64,000 nt of DNA, taken from assembly GCF_019399895.1 (NCBI RefSeq), contig NW_027228806.1:1-64000 (forward strand), in the 5' to 3' direction. The translations under genes and the position numbers were made by a program. This stretch comes from Cardiocondyla obscurior. Lineage: Eukaryota; Arthropoda; Insecta; Hymenoptera; Formicidae. The notes under the pieces are model-generated. The model saw only the letters and a list, made by a program, of their open reading frames with translations. It ran no database searches and was not told where the DNA came from. This document shows positions 53,608-63,815 of the stretch, one piece after another; the first letter of the stretch is position 1; each line of letters starts with the position of its first letter.

Positions 53608-55336
53608 TTACTTTATTCTTTTTCTTTTGTACAATTTTACTATTACTATTGCTAGTACTATGGTCGCTATTATAGCTATTATTGTGGCGCTTGTGCCCGT
53701 TGTATACATGATTATTCTATTTGTTAATATTACATTTCCGTCTAGTTGTTTGTCCATTTTACTTAATTCTATTCCTAATTTATTTAATTCGTTCGGGTTT
53801 TTTATTACCTTGTCGCGGCTTATTTCTTCTATTTTCTGTATTATTGGGTCGGTTTTTTCGCCCTGTTCTGTTTCTATGTTTGTTAAATTATACGTCGGTA
53901 CGTGTCGTTCTATTTTACTTTCTCCTATCGTGTTTTTTGTTTTTATTGTCATTTCTGTTGTTGTGAGTTTACAGGCTGTTCTTAATTTAACTATTCCTGT
54001 TCTATTTATTTCTAATTTTTTACTCGGTCTATGTCTACATTGAATTTCTATGGTTTGCTCCTTTGTCGTGGAGTATATCCACTCTTGTGGTTCGCTTACT
54101 GCTATCCATACTGTTGCTCTTGACGCAACTTCTCGCGTTACGCACGTGTCCGGCTTTTTTGCTGGCTCGGTAATCGCTCTTACCTCGCACGGTGCGCTTG
54201 CCCTGGTATGGTATACCGGGATGCTTTGTTCGCATATATATGTATTATCGTTGTTTACACATTGCCTGATATCTTCTCTTTTTAATGTTAGGTAATTATT
54301 ATTTTCTCTATCTACTGCTATGTATTCATTTTCTATTTCTATTATTTTAAATATGTTTTCGTTCGATTTGTCCAATACAGGAAACGGTGTTACTCTTTTT
54401 AATTCGTATCTTGCGTCGTCTACTATCGGGAATCTTATTATCGTGACTATCATCTGCTCGTCACTATATGCGCTTATTTCCGCATATTGTTCTATCGCGT
54501 TCCAATTTTTTGTATTTATTCTGAAGGGGAAATACGTCCCTTCTTCGAGGTGCGCGGTTGCTTCTTTCAATTCTTCTATTATTTTATTAACCGGTAACAT
54601 TCGCGTGTTTTTTATCCCCAATTTCGTTTGTGCTATGAATTCCATCGTTTCTTGCACGTTTGTTAGTAAATCTGTTATTAGCATTCTTAGTATGTAGAAA
54701 TGTTCCGTCATTTCTACTTGTCCCGTTACCCCGTCTACTTTTTTGCTTAATAGCTTCGTCGCGTTTGTTATAACTTTTTCATGGTATTTTATTGTTTCCT
54801 CTAATTCCTGTATGTGACCAATCGAACTGTTTATTACTTTTAATTGATTCTTTGCTACATGTTGTAATGTTTGTTGTCTTCTCGTTAGTATTTCTAGCTG
54901 TTCGCTTATTACTTTTTCGTCGTCCGCGTCCATTGTTCCGAATAGTTTTTTACTTATTGTACCTATTACGTCTACTAATCCTCGCTTTGTTTTTTGTGCT
55001 TCGTATGTCGTTAATAATTCTATCGCTGTTATTAATTTTTCGTTTTGGGATCGTACCGTTTCTGCTAAGTATTTACATTTATCCTTAAGTAATTCTCCGC
55101 TATATGTTTCGCACGCTTTTTCTCCGTCTTTTACCCGTTCTTGTAGTTTTTCGTATTGCGCTTTTAATTCCTGCGTTTTTGTTATTATTACTAATTTCCA
55201 CGACGCGTCTGATAGCTGCAATTGTCCCACGTTCTCATAGTATAGTCCGGGTTCATGTATGAACTGCGTTACCGTGTACGGTGAGCTTATCTCCGGCGGT
55301 TTGTCGCTTGCGCCCAGCGTCACGGTGATTATTGTT
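53608..55336 (-). CDS. env: Envelope protein, insect retrovirus F-like (spliced)
   Basis: 571 codons open from 55323, first codon GTG, no ATG. Just upstream is ATCTTTCAG, a good 3' splice site (exon would begin at 55336), so the N-terminus probably comes from a spliced leader, as in gypsy. A furin-type site KTKR (111-114) precedes GLVDVIGTISKKLFGTMD, the fusion-peptide-like region shared with baculovirus F and errantivirus Env. Heptad-rich coiled coils, paired cysteines and a C-terminal transmembrane helix (TGTSATIIAIIATIVLAIVI) before KLYKRKR are visible. The frame is open. Confidence 0.85.
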
Positions 55337-55953
55337 CTGAAAGATGATTTTCTTTCAGATTGGCTTTTTCCGCGGTTTTAATTTTTTATTTCTTTTCGTG
55401 TGTGTTATCTGTTATGTGTGTGTGTGTTCTTCGTGGGAGCGACAGTGTATTATGATACGAGGTAAGTCTTTATAATTTTTCTCTGCTGTGTTCGCGCGGT
55501 TTCGCGTTGCACTTCTCGAAATTTTTATATGCATTTTTATATCGCGTCGGATTTGTCTCTTAGCCTCGTTGTCCGTTCCGTCAGTCCGTCAGTTGCCTTC
55601 TCGCCGTTTTCTTGCCCTAAGTTTCTTTCTCGTAGAATTTTTATAATGTCGTACGTTTTTGATTTTTCTTTATTTCTTCGGGAACTATTGTGTTTTTACT
55701 TATTCTTGTGTTATTTTCTATAGTTCGTCTGTTGATATTCTTTTCGACGCTGCGGAATCTTCTCGCCGGTGGGTGGCTTGTACCACTTGCCGGCGAGAAT
55801 TTATGGCACTGCGTTGCCATGATTGTCTGGTGCGGGATGTGTCTCCTGTGCGGCCGCGGGTCTACCGTCCCACCCCTCTGCCGAACTTGTTGATTGTAGT
55901 GGAGGAACGTCCCGACGGCGAGACTCGTGCTGTTTATCCGATGCACTCTGGTA

Positions 55954-55984
<31 letters not shown>

Positions 55985-55985
55985 G
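55337..55985. other. Gap between pol and env with antisense splice signals
   Basis: No sense-strand gene of note. On the plus strand: ATGATACGAG at 55452 followed by GTAAGT, acceptor TTTTCTATAG ending at 55723, open frames over 55724-55950 with CTTC and CHDC or HC/CGMCLLC cysteines, and a second GTAAGT at 55951; then a run of 22 T. May be an antisense or captured exon. Confidence 0.35.
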
Positions 55986-57023
55986 TTAGTGCTCTACAAA
56001 AGCCTTTAGCCTGTTTGCATGCACTCTTATGCTTCTTCTGCCTCCTTTTATTTTGTAATTTACTTCTCCGCATTTTTCTATGACCGTGTACGGCCCTATC
56101 CATTGTGCTTCTAATTTCTTTGATCTTCCTCTTCTCACTGTTTCATCGTGCAATAGGACTTGATCTCCTATTTTGAATTTTCTTTCCCTTGTTTTCTTAT
56201 CGAAGTTTGTTTTCGATTTTTCTTTCTCTCCTTTTAAATGTTCCTTCGCTATTGTATTTGATGCGCGTAATCGTTCCCTTAGTTCCTGCGCGTAGTCGTC
56301 GTATGTGTACGTTTTCCTTGGTGCCGTTGCCAGTGCCGTCGGCAGTGTGGCTTGGTGCCCGTACACTAATTCAAACGGTGTGTACCCTGTTGCTGTGTGC
56401 GGTGTTGTATTATATGCAAACATCGCATACGGTACCCACTCGTCCCAATCAGTTTGGTCCCCGTTTATATAATGTCTTAGGTATTCCGCTAGAGTTCGAT
56501 GTGATCTCTCTAGTGCCCCATTGCTTTCCGGATGATACGCCGTTGTCTGTATTTTTTCGATTTTCAATAGTTTACATATGTTTTTGAACATTTCGCTTAC
56601 AAAGTTTGTTCCTTGATCTGTTAGTATTTTTTCTGGGATTCCATTTTCAAAAATTATTTTTGTTGCGAATGCTTTCGCCACGGTTGCTGCTTCTTGATTT
56701 GGTACTGGTATTGCCTTGCTAAATTTCGTTAAGGCATCTTGAAATGTTAGGATGTATTTATTTCCTGCGTTTGTTACTGTTAATGGTCCTACGATGTCGA
56801 GTGCGCATTTTTCGAATGGCTTTTCCGGCGTGTCGGTTATTACCATCGGCATTTTCGTTTTTCTGCTTAGTTTGTTCTTTTGGCATTTTTCGCATTTGCT
56901 GATGTATTCTTCCACTTCTTTGTTCATGCCTGGCCAATTATGGTTGAGTTTTATTCTATTTATTGTGCGTTTCACCCCCTGGTGTCCTCCCAATGGACAG
57001 TCATGATATTCTTTTAATATTTC
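55986..57023 (-). CDS. Integrase of the errantivirus
   Basis: Frame opens 5' of 56993 within the preceding RNase H end (first listed codon is TTG). HHCC zinc-binding domain (GGHQG, CEKCQKN), catalytic Asp (CALDIVGPL), Asp (LTDQGTNF) and Glu (ESNGALERSHRTL), then a GPY/F module (WIGPYTVIEK) at the end. Separated from the RT/RNase H frame by a one-base shift near 57045. No chromodomain, unlike the Polinton integrase. Confidence 0.9.
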   Translation of the reverse strand, partial: EILKEYHDCPLGGHQGVKRTINRIKLNHNWPGMNKEVEEYISKCEKCQKNKLSRKTKMPMVITDTPEKPFEKCALDIVGPLTVTNAGNKYILTFQDALTKFSKAIPVPNQEAATVAKAFATKIIFENGIPEKILTDQGTNFVSEMFKNICKLLKIEKIQTTAYHPESNGALERSHRTLAEYLRHYINGDQTDWDEWVPYAMFAYNTTPHTATGYTPFELVYGHQATLPTALATAPRKTYTYDDYAQELRERLRASNTIAKEHLKGEKEKSKTNFDKKTRERKFKIGDQVLLHDETVRRGRSKKLEAQWIGPYTVIEKCGEVNYKIKGGRRSIRVHANRLKAFVEH

Positions 57024-57928
57024 TATTTTTTCTTCTTCAGAATATTTTTTGTTTCGTTTTCTATTTTATTTATTTCGGTTTCTTCGATCGGGTTTCTACT
57101 TAGTGCATCCGCGTTTGTATTTTTCTTTCCGTCTTTGTGCACTATCTGATATGTGTATTCTTCTAATTTTAATCTCCAGCGTATCAGTCTTGAGCCTGGA
57201 TCATTTACGTTGAATAACCATGTTAATGGTTTGTGATCCGTTATTATCATGAATTTTGTTCCGTATACGTATGGTCGGAAATGTTTTACCGCCCATACTA
57301 TTGCTAGCAGTTCTTTTTCCGTTGTGCTATAATTTCGTTCCGCTTTATTTAGAATTCTGCTGGCATAAGCGATCGGCTTGTCTTCTCCGACCGTTCCCTG
57401 TGATAGTATTGCTCCGATTGCATAATCTGAGGCATCCGTTGTTACCAGGAACTGTCTCGTGAAGTCCGGGTAACTTAACACTGGAGCTGTCGTTAGCTTG
57501 TCTTTTAATATTTCGAATGCGTTCTGCTGTTCTATTCCCCATTCGAATTTTTCTCCCTTTTTTGTCAGTTTTGTTAGTGGTTTCGCGATTTTCGAAAAAT
57601 TTTCTATGAATTTCCGGTAATATCCTGCCAGACCTATAAACGCTTGTATGTCTTTCACTTTTTTCGGCGTCGGGTAGTTTTTTACTGCGTTTATTTTTGC
57701 TGGATCTGGTTGTATTCCGTTTTCTGTAATTATGTGTCCTAGGAATAATACTTCCTTCCGTAGGAATTCGCACTTGTCTGGTTGGAGTTTCAGATTATTT
57801 TCTCTTAGTCTGCTAAATACGCTCGTCAGCCTTTTGTTATGTTCTTCAAGTGTCGGTCCGTATATCACTACGTCGTCCAGATAAACTAGACACTTGATAC
57901 CTTGTAATCCTGCTAGTACTGAGTTCAT
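57023..57928 (-). pseudogene. Reverse transcriptase C-terminal half and RNase H (pol fragment)
   Basis: Begins within RT before the catalytic YLDD (CLVYLDDVVIYG); follows with FLGHIITENGIQPDP, and RNase H with TTDASDYAIGAIL and AERNYSTTEKELLAIV. Joined in life to 57928-60477, but a base is missing around 57944-57946, so the frame breaks inside RT. Ends at TAG in an A-rich stretch where integrase continues in another frame. Confidence 0.9.
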
Positions 57929-60477
57929 TAGTCTTTGGAACGTTGCGGGGCGTTTTTTAGCCCGAAGGGCATTCTATTAAATTCGTAATGCCCATGTGGT
58001 GTTGAGAATGCTGTTTTGCATTTATGTTCTTCTTTCATTTGTATTTGGTGATACCCAGATGCAAGGTCTAATGTGGTAAAATATTTCGCGTTTCCTAGCT
58101 GATCTAGTATTTCGGTGATATTTGGTATTGGAAATGAATCACCTATTGTAATTTCGTTGATTTTTCGGAAATCTACCACTATTCTCAATTTTGCTTTTCC
58201 TGACGCGTCTACTTTCTTTGGTACTACCAGTATAGGCGCGTTCCATTGGCTGCTACTCTGGCGAATTATGTCTTCTTTCAACATTTTGTCTATTTGTCTA
58301 TTTACTTCTTCTTTGTGTTTTTCTGGTAGTCTATACGGGCGACTATTTATTGGCGGATTTTCGTTTGGTGTATTTACCTCGTGTTTGACAGCTGCTGTGT
58401 ATGTTAGTGCGTCCCCTTCTAAATAAAATATGTCACAGTAATGTAGGCATATTTTTTCGAGTTCCCTCTTTTCTTCTTTGTTTAGATGATTCGTTCTTAG
58501 CTGCTTCATTAGTTTTTCGCTGCGCTCCTGTATCGTTTCGTTGTCGGTTCTTTTATTCAGCGTCAGCACTTTTGCGGAGTTGATGGTTCTCAGTTCTTCT
58601 ATCTCCACTTGCGGTGTATGTATTTCCATCGGTTCCTCTGTCATGTTGAGCACACTTACTGGGCACTCGTTATCTTTTGGTGCTACCAGGCAGTTTCCTA
58701 TGAATACTCCTGGTTTTGTTTCTTCCGCATTAATTACTCCTACTTGATTCTGACTTGTAATTGCTCGGAGTATTGTTTCGCTGCGTGGGGGTAGTATATA
58801 TTTTTCGTACGGATGTAATTTAAATTTTACTCCGTCTATTACTATCTGCTCTTTTCCGTGCAGGCAAGATGCTCGTTGTTTTGTCAGGAAATCTATCCCT
58901 AGTATTCCTTCGTACTCGATCGGGAAATCGTCTCTTACTACGTACATTTTCTGTTTTACATTTTTCCTGCCTATTTTAATTGTTGCTCTTATTTTTCCTA
59001 TCGTATTGATTTTATGTCCTGTGACACCCGTTAATGCCATTTTTTCTTCTATTATCGGTGTGTCTTCCTTTAAATTTCCTACTTTTATTAGTGTGATTGT
59101 TGCTCCTGAATCCACCAATAAATTTAATCTTCCCTTTTTTGCTTGTTCGACGTCTAGCGTGATGAGTTTTAATCCGTTGCTCACTTCTTTCGTCGCTATA
59201 TTCGCAACTTGATACTCTCTTGCCGCTCTTATCACTCTTGGTCTCTGTCTTTCTTCTTCGCTCTCGCTTCCGCTTTCTTTGCTTCGGCTGGTTTCTTTTC
59301 TATTCCTACTTGTGCGAGCTATGTTTATCGCGGGTGATTGTCTTGTGCGTATTGTTTGTCTGTTGTCTTTTCTTTGCCATCGCGTGTCTGGTCTTCCGTT
59401 CATTGACCAGCATTCGTCTCGAGTGTGTCCTGGCTTTCTGCAGTGTGTGCAGAATTTTTCTGTGTTATTGATCCTCGCACGTGTTTCTGCTCGCGGCAAG
59501 TTAAATCCGTTTATGTGTTTGCTGCTTCGGCATTCGCGTGCTATATGCCCTGCTTTCCCGCATTTGTTGCATGTAATGCTTGATGATCGCGGTTTTTCGT
59601 GCGTTTCGTTTGTTCGCGCTTTCTCATATGTGCCCTTGTATTTCGTTATCCTTATTTTTTCTTCTTCCACTGCGCCTTCTATCGCGTCTTTTAACGTCTC
59701 GAAATGTTGCGAGCGGACCATTGTTTTAATGTCGTCTGTTAATCCCATGTGGAAATAATGTAACGCTTGTCGCTGTATTAATTTTAAAACCGTCCGTTTC
59801 TGTTCGCTGGTCATTTCTTCTTCATCCGTCATCGCTTCGTATAATTCCATCGCGGTTTTTTGTACGCGTAGTCCGTAGGTAGTTGCACTTTCTCCGTATT
59901 TTTGTTTCAACGAGCTCATTTCTGTCTGTAAACGCGAAGTCCCCTTTTTTCTCAAATATGTTTTTTCGAATTCTTTTAGGAATTGGTCAAACGTCGTGAT
60001 GTCTCTTGCGTCGAAATCTAGTAGCGCGGCGCCTTTCAATTTCGTGCAGAGTACTGCTTCTAACAGCGTTTCGGTATCTTCGCGTGCGACATGTCTCGCG
60101 GCGTACGCGCATGCCTTTAAAAATTCTTTCGTTTGAGCATGATTTGTTCCGTCTACCGTCGGAATCATTGCTCGTGCGTCCTTAAGTTTAAATGTAGATA
60201 TCGGATCTGTCGGTCTATTTTGTACTTCTCCGTGCGGGCGTTCGTTTCCTTCGATGAGTTCTTGATTTCCCCGCGTCTCTCGGTTTTCGTTTGGTCGACG
60301 TTCGAGGCGAACAATTCGGGAATTCATTTCCCGCAAGTTTTCGAGTACTTGTTCTAATAATCGCTCTTGTCGTTGTGTCGGGTGTGGCGTCGCGGTATGT
60401 AACTCTCGCAACGCGTTTACCTCTCTGTCGATGAGTATCTCCGGTACTCCCCAACCGCTCCGTCCAGCAATGAGTAA
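57928..60477 (-). CDS. Gag-protease-RT open frame
   Basis: About 850 codons open, first upstream stop at 60478-60480; no ATG at the start, so translation must enter by frameshift, splicing or an upstream initiator. Gag has two CCHC knuckles (CNKCGKAGHIAREC at 281-294 and CTHCRKPGHTRDEC at 321-334 of the 827-codon part). The protease has LLVDSGATIT (Asp434) and later GILGIDFL. RT runs through LRIVVDFRKIN and YFTTLDLASGYHQI to NRMPFGLKNAP, then breaks. Gag, protease and RT share one frame here. Confidence 0.85.
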   Translation of the reverse strand, partial: LLIAGRSGWGVPEILIDREVNALRELHTATPHPTQRQERLLEQVLENLREMNSRIVRLERRPNENRETRGNQELIEGNERPHGEVQNRPTDPISTFKLKDARAMIPTVDGTNHAQTKEFLKACAYAARHVAREDTETLLEAVLCTKLKGAALLDFDARDITTFDQFLKEFEKTYLRKKGTSRLQTEMSSLKQKYGESATTYGLRVQKTAMELYEAMTDEEEMTSEQKRTVLKLIQRQALHYFHMGLTDDIKTMVRSQHFETLKDAIEGAVEEEKIRITKYKGTYEKARTNETHEKPRSSSITCNKCGKAGHIARECRSSKHINGFNLPRAETRARINNTEKFCTHCRKPGHTRDECWSMNGRPDTRWQRKDNRQTIRTRQSPAINIARTSRNRKETSRSKESGSESEEERQRPRVIRAAREYQVANIATKEVSNGLKLITLDVEQAKKGRLNLLVDSGATITLIKVGNLKEDTPIIEEKMALTGVTGHKINTIGKIRATIKIGRKNVKQKMYVVRDDFPIEYEGILGIDFLTKQRASCLHGKEQIVIDGVKFKLHPYEKYILPPRSETILRAITSQNQVGVINAEETKPGVFIGNCLVAPKDNECPVSVLNMTEEPMEIHTPQVEIEELRTINSAKVLTLNKRTDNETIQERSEKLMKQLRTNHLNKEEKRELEKICLHYCDIFYLEGDALTYTAAVKHEVNTPNENPPINSRPYRLPEKHKEEVNRQIDKMLKEDIIRQSSSQWNAPILVVPKKVDASGKAKLRIVVDFRKINEITIGDSFPIPNITEILDQLGNAKYFTTLDLASGYHQIQMKEEHKCKTAFSTPHGHYEFNRMPFGLKNAPQRSKD

Positions 60478-60484
60478 TTATGTG

Positions 60485-60916
60485 TCATTTTTCGCGGGTA
60501 GTGTTTAAATTGTTTGCGAAAATTTCCGCGGGATCAAACACGCTACTATCGTATGACGTTAACGAGAATTCTCCCCTGTCCGAAATACCGCTAATGTCGC
60601 TCGGGGTGTCTGCGAGTATTTGATTATGTGTACGGCGCGCAATATTTCCGTCTCCGCGGTTTAATAACGCGTCGTCTATTTCGCCAAAATCAAATTCGCG
60701 CGGCGTGATAACATTCACTGATTCCTCGCTTTCTGTCGCGGGATCGTCTTCGTATTCTAACACGCGGCGTACCCTGTTCCTAATGTCGTTTAATGCGTTT
60801 ATGGCGACTCGTAATGGTCGCACAGGTGTCGGCTGTAACGCTCGTCTAGCCGCTTGGCTGTGTAGCCACGAATTGTTTGCAACGCGGCGTTGTAATTCTA
60901 ATTCGCTATCCGACAT
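60485..60916 (-). CDS. 143-aa gag leader ORF
   Basis: ATG at 60914-60916 (MSDSELELQRRVANN). Acidic and polar, no motif. Ends at TGA five bases before the gag-pol frame's upstream stop; as the main gag frame lacks an ATG, this ORF may be the authentic Gag N-terminus, separated by an indel or read through by shift. A separate leader peptide is the alternative. Confidence 0.5.
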   Translation of the reverse strand: MSDSELELQRRVANNSWLHSQAARRALQPTPVRPLRVAINALNDIRNRVRRVLEYEDDPATESEESVNVITPREFDFGEIDDALLNRGDGNIARRTHNQILADTPSDISGISDRGEFSLTSYDSSVFDPAEIFANNLNTTREK

Positions 60917-61374
60917 GGGTCGGTCGGTTACAAAATTTTTCGGACTTACATTAACGCTGTGATTCGCATGCTTGATCTGCTTTGCTGCTGGCTGCTATAC
61001 TGCTCTCCTTGTCGTACTGCTTGGCTGCGATGTTGCTTTCCTCGTTGTACTGCTTGGCCGTTATGTTGCTTCCTCGTCGCACTGCTTGGCTGCTATGTAG
61101 TTTTCCTCGTCGCACTGCTTGGCCGCTATGCTGCTTTCCTCGTCGCACTGCCTGGCCGCTATGCTGCTTTCCTCGTCGCACTGTCTGGCCGCTTCTTCCT
61201 TCCTTTCTTTTATCACGGTTTCAGGTACTGAGTCTACTGCTGACTCAATACTTTTTCACTGTTGTGTCCGTCTCGTCTCGTTAATAATTTTTGTACTAAT
61301 CTTTGATTTTATCTTTGTTCCAGAAATCGTCCTCGCCGTCGCAGAGTAGGCGACTGCGCCTCCCGGAGGGCGGA
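60917..61374. other. 5' untranslated leader with GCACTGCTTGGC repeats
   Basis: Contains about seven copies of a 30-bp unit (TTCCTCGTCGCACTGCTTGGCCGCTATGCTGC-like) at 61010-61200; open frames in it are repeat translations. No gene. Confidence 0.6.
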
Positions 61375-61391
61375 TCCCACCGTTGCCACCA
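61375..61391. other. Primer-binding site, tRNA-Leu type
   Basis: Plus strand TCCCACCGTTGCCACCA is the 3' end of a tRNA including CCA; it fits tRNA-Leu (AAG/TAG family) by comparison with known tRNA-Leu 3' ends from memory. It lies 4 bp inside the 5' LTR, the right place for minus-strand priming. Confidence 0.7.
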
Positions 61392-61395
61392 CTTT

Positions 61396-61916
61396 TGTTG
61401 CACCGGGGCCGGTGCACGGGGTCCGTCCTTCGGGATCCGTGAGGGAGGGCGAAATGATTTGTTTTAAATAAAAAGATTAGAGTTTTATTCAATTACACTG
61501 TTGTACTTGTCTATCTCCCTATGGTTCCCTCGTTGGTTCGGCGCACGTACTCGCGTTGTCACGCGTCCTCGGCTCCGCGAGGTCTCCTCTTACTTGGCAC
61601 GCGACCGAACTTTCGTTATCACCGCTCTCAGTTTACGGTACGGACTATAATGCGACTGCCCGTCCGTGACGGGCCGCGGTTATTTAATAGTGACGCAGGG
61701 CCTTGGCCTCCTCGGGTTGCAATGCCGAACTTCGGTAGTTCGGCGAATGCAACCTCAGCGATTTCGGCAATAAGTTCTCGCACGTGCTTCTTTTATTATT
61801 TAATTTCTTAAGGAGGTTGCTGATCTTGCATCCTCCGAGGTTATTTAATTACGAGAGACTTATTCCGAAATGCCCTGCGTCATGTATCGTGTTGTAACGG
61901 GGTTTGGGTTACAACA
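61396..61916 (-). repeat. 5' LTR
   Basis: 521 bp; TGTTGCACC to TTACAACA on the plus strand, followed by CCCC target duplication. Confidence 0.95.
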
Positions 61917-62584
61917 CCCCTTTACACATCCGTTTAAAATTCCCCACCCCTCCTCTTCCAGCATTTTACATAATTTCCTACCCTCCCCTGTTATCTTTTT
62001 ATCCTTTGATCTTCTTTTCTTCTCCTCTCCCTCTTCCTCCACAAATTCATCCCAGATTCCTCCCTCCTCTCCCGTCCTCACATTAAAATCTCCTCCTATT
62101 AAATAATTACATCCTTCCTCCTTTTCCTCCATCCATCCTTTCATCATTTCCGCCACCTCCTCCATATTATCACTAATATAAACTCCTATTATTTTCCATT
62201 TCACCCTTCCCCAGCATATCTTTAAACCCAATACCCCTTCTTCTCCTCCATTTCTCTTTCTCTTTCCCTTTCAAACTCCTTCCTCCATCCCATTACCATG
62301 CCCCCCATTGCTCTTCCCTTCCTATTCCTTTTCTTTGCTTCTTCCCTTATCCATTTGTATCCTTTCAGTAACTTCCCCTTGATCCTTCCCCATCCTTTTT
62401 CCTGCAACCATGTCTCACACATAAAAATCACATCCCACTGTTCTAATTTTTTCCAAAAATTTTTATCCTTATTTTCCATCCCCGCCACGTTCCAAAAACC
62501 TATCCTCATTATACTTTCTTTTTTTCTTTTCTTTATTTTTACTTCTTTTTTCTTCCCTTCTTCTTCCTCCTTCTCTCGTTCCAT
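61917..62584 (-). pseudogene. LINE ORF2 endonuclease N-terminus
   Basis: MRIGFWNVAGMENKD (Asn of the WNV motif) and MCETWL (catalytic Glu), then GGDFNVRTGEEGG after a frame change near 62225. Continues into 52909 once the provirus is removed (GILNGCVKG then the DYVI segment). Preceded by a Lys/Glu-rich stretch. Confidence 0.85.
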
Positions 62585-62848
62585 ACTTCTTCCATTACCC
62601 GTTCCACTTTCTTCACCTTCTCTTTTTCCGCCTTTCTCTAAAAACTCATATTACTTTTATCTACCATTATCTTTTTTTTGTTCTTTTCCTCCTCTTTTTC
62701 CCTTATCTTTAATTCCGACCACTTTCTCAGGTCATCTTTCATTTTGTCCCATACCCAAAATTCCTTGTCAACCCACATTTTTTTATACCCCATTTTCACC
62801 TGGCTACCTTCTCTCTGTCTTTTCTCTGCCTCTCTTTTTATTATCCAT

Positions 62849-63331
62849 TTCTATTCCTTTATTTGAACGAAATAATTTTACATATAAAATGCCTGATTTA
62901 CTACGACCTAATAAAAGTCAGTTAACAACAGAAGAAGATAATCAATCCCGTTTAATCACTAAGATGAACTGGATTGTAGAGGCTAGAAATGGACACGTTA
63001 AGTCTATTTTTAAATTCTTGCGTGACGTTATTCTAATCATTCATGCTACGAACATCGGCGATTATTATCGCATTGCTGAAGTTATCATAAATAAATATGG
63101 TCCTTTAATAAAAAAGCAAACCGCCACTGGAGAAACAGCGCAAGGTATGCTAGCAAAGGCACGGACAAAAAATGACCTTCAAGCACGCGTTGAAGTTGAA
63201 GGTTTAAAAAGGAGAAATAGTCGATGAGCTTTAATTGATGATAATGACATACCTGATTTTCCACGACTAACATTAGATTATCTGAATAATTTGATTGTAG
63301 GCACGTATCAAATAGAGTTGGCACCGTATTA
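62849..63331 (+). pseudogene. DDE-type transposase, C-terminal part, decayed
   Basis: After the second copy of TTCTATTCCTTTAT, the frame gives FERNNFTYKMPDLLRPNKS, LTTEEDNQSRLITK, NWIVEARNGHVKSIFKF and NIGDYYRIAEVIINKY; the VEARNGHxK signature is typical of the C-terminal end of this transposase group (from memory). Stops at 63226 and near 63331 show decay. Continuous with 48519-49571 before the LINE inserted. Confidence 0.65.
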
Positions 63332-63509
63332 AATTCAAGATAAGTTGCAAAGACATGACATTGAAGAACTCCACTTACATGAAAGGTTAGGCAACTCGAA
63401 AATTCAAAAAAATATGAAACTTTGTGTGCATGTAGAGTAGTTCATCCTTAACACAAAACTATATTTTGTTTGTGCTAAATTTCACTTTAAAGGGGTGAAA
63501 CCACCACTT

Positions 63510-63815
63510 ACAAATAGAAGGGTTATTTGCTTTTTTCGATATAACTCGAAAACTACTCAAGATAGTAAAAAAAATTTTATACAAAAGTTTTATAGTAAAA
63601 ATAACTATATTTTACTTCAGTAACAGAATTAAATAAAAAAAATTTTTTAACAAAATTGTTTATAAAATTACAAATAAATATTTTTTTTCTAATTCTATTA
63701 TTGCAGTTAAACGGAGGTGTTTCTACCATAAAACTTTTGTATAAAACGTTTTTTGATATCTTTAATAGTTTTCGAGTTGTATGGAGGAAAGTGAAAAACC
63801 TCTACATATGAAAAT
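63510..63815. repeat. AT-rich foldback of about 300 bp
   Basis: AACTCGAAAACTA...TTTTATACAAAAGTTTTAT at 63544-63595 recurs inverted at 63728-63782; weaker pairing extends outward. MITE-like or part of a transposon end. No gene in 63332-64000. Confidence 0.5.

Larger units (their letters stand above)
52910..61916 (-). mobile_element. Errantivirus-type (Ty3/gypsy with env) provirus
   Basis: 9.0 kb; LTRs of 524 bp (52910-53433) and 521 bp (61396-61916), differing by about three small indels and a few substitutions, so a recent insertion. Flanked by CCCC (52906-52909 and 61917-61920). Gene order on the minus strand: gag, protease, RT, RNase H, integrase, env. Internal polypurine tract next to the left LTR and tRNA-Leu-like primer site next to the right LTR. 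Two frame breaks in pol make this copy non-autonomous as assembled. Confidence 0.95.
49564..62848 (-). mobile_element. LINE (APE endonuclease, reverse transcriptase), interrupted by a provirus
   Basis: Minus-strand non-LTR retrotransposon; 5' end at right, 3' end at left. The left part (49564-52909) has RT and C-terminal domains; the right part (61917-62848) has the endonuclease N-terminus; the errantivirus splits it. Plus strand is strongly pyrimidine-rich. Several frame breaks show decay. No clear poly(A) tail at the left end. Confidence 0.85.

Noticed and set aside
55641..55946. 101-aa minus-strand ORF in the pol-env gap
   Set aside because: Low-information, no retroviral motif; the plus strand with splice signals is the better candidate.
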